This document shows, in pieces, positions 56,908-64,000 of a stretch of 64,000 bases of DNA. Made by a program: the position numbers and the translations under genes. Each line of letters starts with the position of its first letter. Positions within the stretch are counted from its first letter, which is position 1. Under the pieces are notes generated by a model that had not been told where the DNA came from, did no database searches, and worked only from the letters and a program-made list of their open reading frames with translations. Origin of the DNA: Lophium mytilinum (Eukaryota > Ascomycota > Dothideomycetes > Mytilinidiales > Mytilinidiaceae); NCBI GenBank assembly GCA_010093605.1, contig MU004185.1, positions 1,137,334-1,201,333 on the forward strand, written 5' to 3'.

Positions 56908-58461
56908 ATGATGGACCCCAAAAAACGCCGCGTCGTCCTAATCGGCTGCTACATCTCCCTCTCCGGGCTCCTCTACGGCCTCGACACCGGCTCCATCGGG
57001 CCCATAACCTCCATGACCCAATTCACCGCCTCCATCGGCCCCCTCACCCCGATCCACCAAGGCCTCTACGTCTCCAGCTTCCTCCTCTCCGCCGCCCTCT
57101 CCTCCCTCGCCTCGGGCCACGTCGCCGACAAGATCTCCCGCAAGTACGGCATCCTCACCGGCGCCTTCCTCACCCTCGCCGGCACCGTCTTCAGCGCCGC
57201 GTCCCCCAACCTCGCCGCGCTGATCTGCGCGCGCCTGCTCACCGGCGTCGGCGCCGGCCAGGCGATATCGGTGACGACGGTTTATTTGGTGGAGATCGCG
57301 CGCCCAGAGGTCCGCGGCACCCTCGCCTGCCTCATCCAGTCGTACATCGTCTCCGGCGTCGCGCTCGGCTACTTCATCTCGTACGGCACGCGGGGGATCG
57401 CGGGCAGCCTGGCGTGGCGGGCACCTTTCATCATCCAGGCGGTCGTCGCGGCGTGCTTATGCGCGGGGGCGGGCTTCATGCCGTTCTCGCCGCGGTGGCT
57501 GGTGCGGTCGGGGCGCAGCGAGGAAGCGAAGCGCGTGCTACTACGCCTACGAGAGCCGCTGGAGGCAGAGCAGGAGCTGGTGGAGATCAGGGAGGGGATT
57601 GATGCGGAGCGGCAGCGGCCGGACGCGGGGTGGAGCGAGATGTTCGCGCGGCGGTATGTAGGGAGGACGGCGCTGGGGTGTTTCCTGATGGCGTTTCAGC
57701 AGTTGACGGGCATTGATGCGATTCTGTATTATGCGCCGATTGTGTTTCAGCAGGCGGGGTTTACGGCGGAGAGGGCATCGTTCTTGGCGTCGGGCGTGTC
57801 GGGGATTATTATGGTGCTTTGTACGGTTCCGGCGCAGATTTGGGTGGATAAGTGGAGTAGGCGCAAGACGCTGGGGATTGGAGGGATGGCGTGCGCTGGG
57901 TGCTTCATCGTTATCGGGTCTTTGTATGCGAAGTACGGGAGCGTGCAAGACGGGGGGGTGGTGTTGAGTTCGAAGCCGGCGCAGTGGACCGTTATTGTCC
58001 TGATCTATGTCTTTTCGGCCAACTTCTCGTGGTCTTGGGCGGTTGTGAGTTCATCCTTCCCTTCCGTTGTTACATCAGTGCGTTGCTAATAACCTGGTAT
58101 CTAGGTTGGCAAAATCTACGCCTGCGAAATCATCCCAACACGCTTACGAGCGAAAGTTTGCGCCGTTGAGCAATTAACGAACTGGCTGGTGAACTTCACC
58201 ATTGCGCTCACCGCGCCGCTCTTCCTCAGGTCATCCCCTAGCGGGCCGTACTTCCTCTTCGGATTCTCGACCCTGCTGGCTGCTACGGTGTGCTTCTTCA
58301 TGCCTGAGACGGCGATGAAGTCGCTGGAGCAAATTGAGGGGCTGTTTGAGAAGGGGCAGAACCTACGTTCCTCGGTCGAGCTTGAAGTCGGAAACCCTCC
58401 CCAGATGAGTACTGCAGAGGATATGGTGAGCGTTGTTCCAAAGGGAGGAATAGCGGTATGA
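56908..58461 (+). CDS. MFS sugar porter-family transporter
   Basis: Exons 56908-58044 and 58105-58461; intron 60 nt; 497 residues. Twelve hydrophobic spans are discernible. Sugar-porter signatures: GYLYGLDTG-like segment LSGLLYGLDTGSIG near the start, GHVADKISRKYGI and GRLLTGVGAG-like LLTGVGAGQAISVTTVYLVEIARPEVRG, SPRWLVRSGR after TM6, QQLTGIDAILYYAPIVF in TM7 and WAVVGKIYACEIIPTRLRAK in TM10. FMPETAMKSLEQIEGLF ends the bundle. It likely moves hexoses or related polyols with protons across the plasma membrane; substrate unknown. First codons MMD offer two ATGs three bases apart. Confidence 0.93.
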
Positions 58462-59436
58462 AAGTAGGGTAGCAGATAGACAACCGTGATAGATGAAAGA
58501 CAGATTGAATATGCTTCGTTAAAGTGCTTTCAAAGCGGCTACAAGACGGAGAGGATGAACGCTTGATCGTTGGACATAGAAACAACTCGTAGCCTAGCGT
58601 AGATTCATTCGTCGACTTCTGAAAGCTAAATTACATGGAGGCACTTTTGCAGTCCAATCCAGCCATTGCACGTCTCCCACCCGCTAGCAGTAAACGACAC
58701 ATATCACGGGTTAGAAACAATGTTAAGAAGTCTTGGTTGCAACTCCGCTCTAAACACGAGCTCAGACAGACGTCCCAACCCCTTTCCAGTCAAGACGAAA
58801 GAGAAAAGAGAGAGAGTATGCCGGACAATTGCAATAAGGAACGAGAAGGCAGCGGGCAAGTAGCACAATCCAGCCCTGTTTCGACAACGCCCATATTCTA
58901 GAAGTACGTCCATAGGACCCCCCACTAAAAGTAGCTAGACCGCCGCTTAGTCTATCCCCCTGCCACCCACCCGCCCCTGAAACCCCTGCTCGACGCACGA
59001 TTATAATATCAAGATAATCAACCGGCATCAAGATTCCTCCGCTTAGCGGCTGCTCGCCAATCACGACCACCGTGTTGTAGCAACCACCAATGCCATCCAG
59101 GACCCGCCATCGGTTGCGAGGAGTTAGACGGGTTTAATGAGCAAGAAAGACAGTCGCGCTGTGAGGATTTGGGAGCTCGAGTTGCGGATTTAAGCTTGGG
59201 TAACGCCGCCGGCTCATAAGGCGCGTAGAAAAAAGTTTATATGTATATTAGGTATAAGGAGGCGGGGGGAACTGGTTTTGATTGTATCTATATCACGCAA
59301 CTATCCCAGGTACTACCATCCGCTTTCCGCTTTCTCTAAAGAGGTTTCTTTGTTCTCACCGCTTTCCTCAACATATCCCTCAACCTCATTCTAGGTATTT
59401 TCCATACTACTCAATCTCTTTTAGAATATAAGCGTC
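58462..59436. other. intergenic, nothing recognised
   Basis: About 975 bases between transporter and SDR. Short frames only. Pyrimidine-rich leader directly before 59437. Confidence 0.4.
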
Positions 59437-60473
59437 ATGGCCTCCCTCTCCCACTTCCTCCACTCCCAACTCCGCGTCACCCTCCCCACCCCGACCACCT
59501 CCTTCACCAACCAAACCGTCATCGTAACCGGCAGCAACACCGGCCTGGGCAAAGAAGCCGCGCGCCACATCGCCGCCCTCAACTGCTCCCTCCTCATCCT
59601 CGCCGTGCGCGACGTCTCAAAAGGCGAGGCGGCGAAGCAGGACATCCTCGCGACGACTAAGCGCCCCGCCGCTACTATCGAGGTCTGGCCGCTCGACATG
59701 GGCAGCTACGCCTCCGTGCAAGCCTTCGCCGCGCGCGCAAACAAAGAGCTCGAGCGCGTCGACGTGCTGCTCGCCAACGCGGGCATCTCCACGGGGGTGT
59801 ATACGCGGCTTGAGGACAACGAGAGCACGATTACCGTGAACGTGGTTTCGACGTTCCTGCTAGCGCTGCTGATGCTGCCAAAGCTGCGGGAGACGGCGCA
59901 AAAATTTGGGACGACGCCGACGCTGACGGTGACGGCGTCGGAGGTGCATCACTGGACGAAGTTCGGGGAGCAGAACGCGGAGGAGGGAAAGATTTTTGAG
60001 ACGCTGAATGCGGAGAAGACGGCGAAGATGGGGGAGCGGTATATGACGAGTAAGCTGCTGGAGGTGTTTGGGGTGCGGGAGATGGCGGGGAGGGGAGGGG
60101 CCGCGGTGACGGTGAATTGCGTAAATCCTGGGTTGTGTTATTCGTGAGTTAGAGCGTGTAGCTGTCTTTTTTGGGTGGGAGGGATGGCTGACATGGTTAT
60201 AGGTCGTTGACGAGAGACAAGGGGTTCGCGGCGTGGGTGATGGCGGTCATGTTGGCGGCGCTTGCGCGGACTACGGAAGCTGGGAGTCGGACGTTGGTGC
60301 ATGCGGTGAGCTATGGGCCGGAGTCGCATGGCAAGTATCTTAGTGATTGTAAGATTGAGGAGCCGAGTGCCTTCGTGAGGAGCGAGGTGGGCCAGAAGAC
60401 TCAAGTTAGGGTTTGGGATGAGTTGACGAAGAAGCTGGAGGCCATCAGGCCAGGTGTGACGAAGAACTTGTAG
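59437..60473 (+). CDS. short-chain dehydrogenase/reductase (SDR)
   Basis: Exons 59437-60143 and 60203-60473; 325 residues. Cofactor motif VTGSNTGLGKE at residues 30-40, DMGSY, LLANAGIS with the NAG, active-site Ser in TVTASEVHH and the YxxxK in RYMTSKL, then VNPGLC. This fits the classical retinol-dehydrogenase-like SDRs that use NADP(H). The distal helical lid contains RTTEAGSRTLVHAV, usual in fungal relatives. Substrate unknown. A perfect hairpin ATACCGG...CCGGTAT lies about 50 bases past the stop, in the 3' UTR. Confidence 0.93.
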
Positions 60474-61186
60474 ACGCGACGTTGGTAGTGGATATGTAGA
60501 TGATGTTTTGACCTTTTTCCAATACCGGCAGAAGTTCCGGTATGCTAGTGAGCTCTTTCTATAGCGTTGTGTTGCCCGACTATAATCTTATGCACACTGA
60601 TTCGCCACCGCTTGAGATAGACCCGTGAAGTCTGAAATACACTAAGCAGAGATTTAAAGCTTCATACGTAGATATAAGTAAATTTAAGGTCGGCTGCCTT
60701 GCAATTCGGCTCTCGACAGTGATTCTGAAAAAAAAAAACAATTTTCCACTTTTCCACCCCCACCAGGATTCGAACCTAGCACCATTTAATTCTAAAGACG
60801 AGTCGATTTCGAATCCGCTTGACTTAGTATGGGAGCGGCGACTGATCGGATGCTGTATAGGTCGCAAATCCGGGGGTCAACTCCACTAAGCCATTGAGAG
60901 ACCTTACGGGTCGTCTTTAGAATTGGTAGTGGAGAAAAATTAACTACTACTTATAGCCTAAAAATCTGTGCCACAGTTTAGCTTAGCAAAGCAAATGTCT
61001 GCCGGATGACGCTAAGAGGTGAATACATACCATGGTGACTCACATAGTCCGCACGTTCTACTAATAGGGCCGGAAAACAAGCACGCCCTTCTCGAAGCAG
61101 AAACACACCTAGGAGAGTACCCCATCTGTAGCTATTATGTGCTCTGAGCTATGGCCTAGAACATTTACTATTGACGAACTGTGGTA
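60474..61186. other. gap with tRNA-like remnant and inverted repeats
   Basis: About 710 bases between convergent gene ends. Includes the SDR 3' hairpin at about 60524-60546 and the tRNA-like segment at 60765-60925. The rest is A+T-richer, no gene. Confidence 0.4.
60765..60925 (-). other. tRNA-like remnant inside a 14-bp inverted repeat
   Basis: On the minus strand, CTAGG-TTCGAAT-CCTGG is a well-formed T arm followed by TGGGGGT, and a D-arm-like ATGGCTTAGTGG lies upstream, but no anticodon arm closes between them. The 14-base repeat AATTCTAAAGACGA at 60788-60801 is repeated inverted as TCGTCTTTAGAATT at 60911-60924. It looks like a degenerate tRNA-derived fragment; not a functional tRNA as far as I can fold it. 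Confidence 0.35.
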
Positions 61187-62794
61187 TTATAGCTCAACAG
61201 CAAATCGCTCTCTTAATCGGGCTCCAAAAGCGTAGAACGTCAACGGAGCCGGTGCCAAGAGTAGGCCCACGAACGCGAAGACCGAGATGCCCCATCCGTA
61301 ACCGTACTTGTCGAATAAAGCTGGCATGAAGAGCGGGACCACACCACCGGTAATCGATCTTACCACTGTTCCAGCGGCGATGGCGGAAGCCGCATACTTC
61401 TCGAAAGAATCGATGAAGTAATTTTGCGTCGTGTTAAGGATCATCACCTGACCAATCCCATAGAAAAAGGTGCTCGAAATGGAAGCGAGCCAATGGACTC
61501 GATGTCGTTCCTCGACTGTCCAAGCGAACCTTTACAACGTGAGTATTCACTACCGGAAGGTTGAAGACGAATCCGTAGCTTACCAGAAGAGAGACACGGG
61601 AATGAGAACGGCACCAATGTTGGCTAGTGGAAGTCGAAACTCCGGCCTCGCTTTATCGTCGTTCTCTCGGGTAAGCTTCTTGTACACTGTGTCAATCTTC
61701 GGAACCAAGAACCAAACAGCAGTCAAGCTCCCGGCGCCAGGCGCTAGATAGAGGAGTCCAACTTGCTCTGTACTCAAATTGTATGGCGATCCCGAGTAGA
61801 TGTCTTGCATATTAGTGTATATGCTGTACGTCGTAGCGAATACGAGAGCTTGGTAGATACCCATAGTTGTCACGATAGGCTGCGCGAAAATGCGAGCAGG
61901 GCGGAGACAGGACCGCGCAAGCTTCACTCGTAAGGGTCGGGAGTCTTCGCCCTCATAGCGGTACTGTGCATCCTTCGACTCGGTTTCGAGCTTGACTTTT
62001 CGAGCGGCAAGTATAGTTGGTGCGTACGTTTCTCGTAAGAAAAAGTATCCGACAATCGTGTTGACGCCGCACACAATAGCCAAGATCCAGAACACCCAGC
62101 GCCATCCCAGCCTCATGACAGTTATGCCCCCGAAGAGTGGACCTAGCGTTGGTCCAAGTAGTGGTCCTAAGAGATACCACCCAAACACTCCAGCTCTTTC
62201 TTGCGGCACAAACATATCACTTATGGTTCCGCCACCATTGGCAATTCCCACGGCCCCAAAGAAACCTGATATTGTGCGGAAGGCTATGAGGGAGGCAATG
62301 TTCGGCGATAAGGCGGTCGGCATCTGAAGGAGCGCGAACATCGTGAAGCACACTAGATACAGACGCCTTCGACCGAAGGTTTCTGACAAAGGCGCTAGTA
62401 TGAGAGGCCCGAGGCCTAGCATTACCAGGAACCCAGTCGTTGCCGCAATGACAGCAATTTCGGAGGCGTCAAACTCGTCTGCGATCTCAGAAATTCCTGG
62501 CGTAAACATTGCGCTTGCTAGAGGACTCAGGACTGAAGCCATATCAGCTAATTGGCCCTTGTCCAAAGGAAGCGTTGACATCTAACTAGCCATGAGTGCA
62601 ATGATAGCTACGTTGATGAGCTTTTTATGCCTCGACCACGCCCGCGGGTTTTCTGGGTCATCTTGAGAGAGCTCAAGAAGCTTCACGAAAGTTAGTTTGG
62701 GCTGGAGATTTGAGGCATTAGAACTTACGTGACGCTCATCAATGCCTCCTTCTTGGTTAACCTCTAAAAGCGGAGAACGCTCATTATGTGACAT
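61187..62794 (-). CDS. MFS drug:H+ antiporter (DHA1-type)
   Basis: Exons 62794-62587, 62532-61584, 61529-61187; phases close to 499 residues. The first intron (GTTAGA...CTTCAG, 54 nt) joins INVAIIALMA to ILSPLASAMFTPGI; without it a TAG stops the frame, and with it the standard TM1 pattern of fungal DHA1 appears. Further motifs: LSETFGRRRLYL (motif A), FFGAVGIANGGGTISDMF, RAGVFGWYLLGPLLGPTLGPLFGG (motif C), and twelve spans. ATG 62794 (MSHNERSPLLE) is preferred to an upstream in-frame ATG at 62866 because the leader fits. A 48-nt stretch GTAAGT...GTGAAG in exon 1 could be a second, in-frame intron. Plasma membrane efflux of small molecules is inferred. Confidence 0.9.
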
Positions 62795-63490
62795 ATTGTA
62801 CCGAAACGAAATGCTATCCAAAAGGGTTGTGTAGCGGGACAAAAAGCTACCTGAAACAATGATCACAAGTGAACAGAGGCTACAACACGAAGTTTGAGAA
62901 AGCTATAATGACGCAGAAACCGCTAGAACGTATCGGGAAAAGACCATCGGGCAGCGAACCTTGGGATCATGACGTGTAAGTGTCATCGATGTGAGAGGTC
63001 AGAGCTTCGACCAATCACATCTACTACCGATGTTTAGTCTTCCCGATCGAGAATGCATGGTGCAGCGATGTGTGTATATTGCTTTACTACTCCCGATTAT
63101 GCTATGTGAATCTCCTGTAGTACAGTGACAGGCCACAAGTCTGGGCACACTGGTACGCCACTGTTTGGGGTAACCCCACAGAGTTTTGAAGACTCAAGGG
63201 CCATGTCAAGCTTCAAGCAGTGCAGATTGGACTGCTTCTTGACTAGTCGCCTGCTCAGCAGCCAGGCTACCCCCAACAGCGGTGTTGGGTGGGCAAAGTG
63301 GAGCGAGCCCGTACCCAGACTTGTGGCCTAAGACTGTAAGGCATTAAGAACTCGCACAGCATTGCAAGCACCTGTCGAGGCATTCTAAGTGTAGTAAAGA
63401 AGTGGACGAGCCGATTTTGATGCCTTGGCCAATTTCGCGAGGTTGGTTTCTCGAATCAGTCAATTTTGCTTGTGGCCGCATCTTCTTAGG
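62795..63490. other. gap with dispersed element
   Basis: About 700 bases between the DHA1 start and the edge gene's 3' end. Contains the MITE-like segment 63141-63300 and the transporter promoter. No gene. Confidence 0.4.
63141..63300. repeat. short MITE-like element, copy B
   Basis: Left end CTGGGCACACTGGTACGCC then ACTGTTTGGGGTAACC; right end GGCTACCCCCAACAGCGG then GTTGGGTGGGC. The inner stretches are imperfect inverted copies (CACTGTTTGGGGTAACC against the reverse of the right end). Both ends resemble the segment at 44145-44266. About 160 bases, no coding potential. Confidence 0.35.
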
Positions 63491-64000
63491 CTATGCACGT
63501 CCGTATCGATACTGGCGATGGTACTTGATCCTTTCAAGAACCGGTTTGGCAGTATGGCACCCTTCGATAAGGCAGCGATCGGTAAACTTGATTTCCGCTT
63601 CCTGAAAAGCGTCGTACACGTTTGGAGTAAAGTTGCCATGGTCCAGTATTGTGACGCTTTTAAGGTTTGGAAAGTCGGAGGGTCTTGCAAGTTGGGTGAT
63701 TCGAAACCCAGAGACCGGCTCGCCAAACGTTCCATGAATCGTTAGATGCACTAACGATCTGGGTAGGCTCTCAGCTAGAGCTGGAGGGCGACCAGCGCCG
63801 CTGTGTCTAAAGATGAGGGGCGTCGGGACAAAAATCGTGCGCAATTGTTGAAACTCGCGGAAGTTAATTAAGTGAATGGTTTCGGTCACTTTGCCGTGGT
63901 CTGCGTAAGAGACGTGGAAGCTCTCCAGCGAATGCTTCTGCACTTGAAGGCTATCCACAAGAGCGTCTACACATACCTTTGGAGGAAACATCGGTGTTTT
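63491..64000 (-). CDS. 3' part of an unrecognised (F-box/LRR-like) protein
   Basis: The minus frame is open from the right window edge to a stop at 63491-63493; at least 169 residues are visible. Repeated LRSVxxxxxGxF-like segments (RTIFVPTPLIF, SLVHLTIHGTFG, NLKSVTILDHGNF) resemble the leucine-rich tail of fungal F-box/LRR-type proteins. The frame runs through the edge, so the N-terminus, any F-box and any introns are not seen. Function unknown. Confidence 0.5.
   Translation of the reverse strand, partial: KTPMFPPKVCVDALVDSLQVQKHSLESFHVSYADHGKVTETIHLINFREFQQLRTIFVPTPLIFRHSGAGRPPALAESLPRSLVHLTIHGTFGEPVSGFRITQLARPSDFPNLKSVTILDHGNFTPNVYDAFQEAEIKFTDRCLIEGCHTAKPVLERIKYHRQYRYGRA

Noticed and set aside
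56793-57602. 269-codon plus-strand frame overlapping the sugar porter
   Set aside because: Pro/Arg/His-rich shifted reading of the transporter gene, not an independent protein.
1-64000. CRISPR arrays, rRNA genes, complete transposons or viral elements
   Set aside because: None seen on either strand; repeats found are short, diverged and non-coding.

Overview
The window looks like the nuclear genome of a filamentous ascomycete (Pezizomycotina, probably Dothideomycetes; the class is inference). The reasons are compact genes with many short GT-AG introns (about 45-80 nt) carrying CTAAC/CTAAT branch sites, CT-rich leaders, and typical fungal families: AspRS-DUF2156 sterol aspartylase, COA3, TVP23, MscS with an EF-hand, SMP-domain and questin-oxidase-like proteins, a STAND/NLR protein and a HET-type tail. 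I built gene models by hand-splicing and checked that exon phases close; no model was aligned to a database.

Layout. 1-828: 3' part of a GPALPP/DUF3752 gene. 1558-1688: tRNA-Ser(AGA) carrying a ~50-nt insertion in the T-arm. 1689-7721: six kilobases without a convincing gene, holding a three-copy diverged tandem repeat near 2.1-2.55 kb. 7722-9573: seven-exon 7TM receptor. 11545-13353: D-2-hydroxyacid dehydrogenase. 13470-17150 (-): a 1226-residue protein of about 31 ankyrin-like helical repeats. 17691-19216: five-exon orphan protein. 20333-21144 (-): TVP23. 21575-22689: CitE-like CoA-ester lyase. 24245-28994: large fungal NLR (Goodbye-like N-terminus, NACHT, TPR-like helices, zinc finger). 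29642-30154 (-): C-terminal piece of a HET-type protein. 30426-30710: 74-residue protein with two SHP-box-like (Cdc48-binding) motifs. 31194-31547 (-): tail of a class-III aminotransferase, probably a relic. 32479-32906 (-): ABM-domain protein.

From 33.8 kb the content is mainly housekeeping: ErdS (AspRS-DUF2156, 33833-36964 -), questin-oxidase-like (38318-39919 -), alpha-tubulin with eight exons (40463-42278 -), SMP-domain protein (42799-43791 -), a decayed F-box-like gene (45246-46087 -) next to a related-looking, apparently frameshifted one (46484-47116 +), MscS channel (48919-51942 +), COA3 (52483-52820 -) head-to-head with symplekin/Pta1 (53262-56017 +), MFS sugar porter (56908-58461 +), SDR (59437-60473 +), MFS DHA1-type transporter (61187-62794 -), and the 3' part of an unrecognised gene at the right edge (63491-64000 -).

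The stretch most like an accessory or immunity neighbourhood is 13.5-31.5 kb: a stand-alone solenoid protein, an NLR, an isolated HET-type tail, a micro-protein with Cdc48-type motifs and a gene relic. That these work together is inference from proximity only. No intact transposon, retroelement, viral element or CRISPR array was seen.
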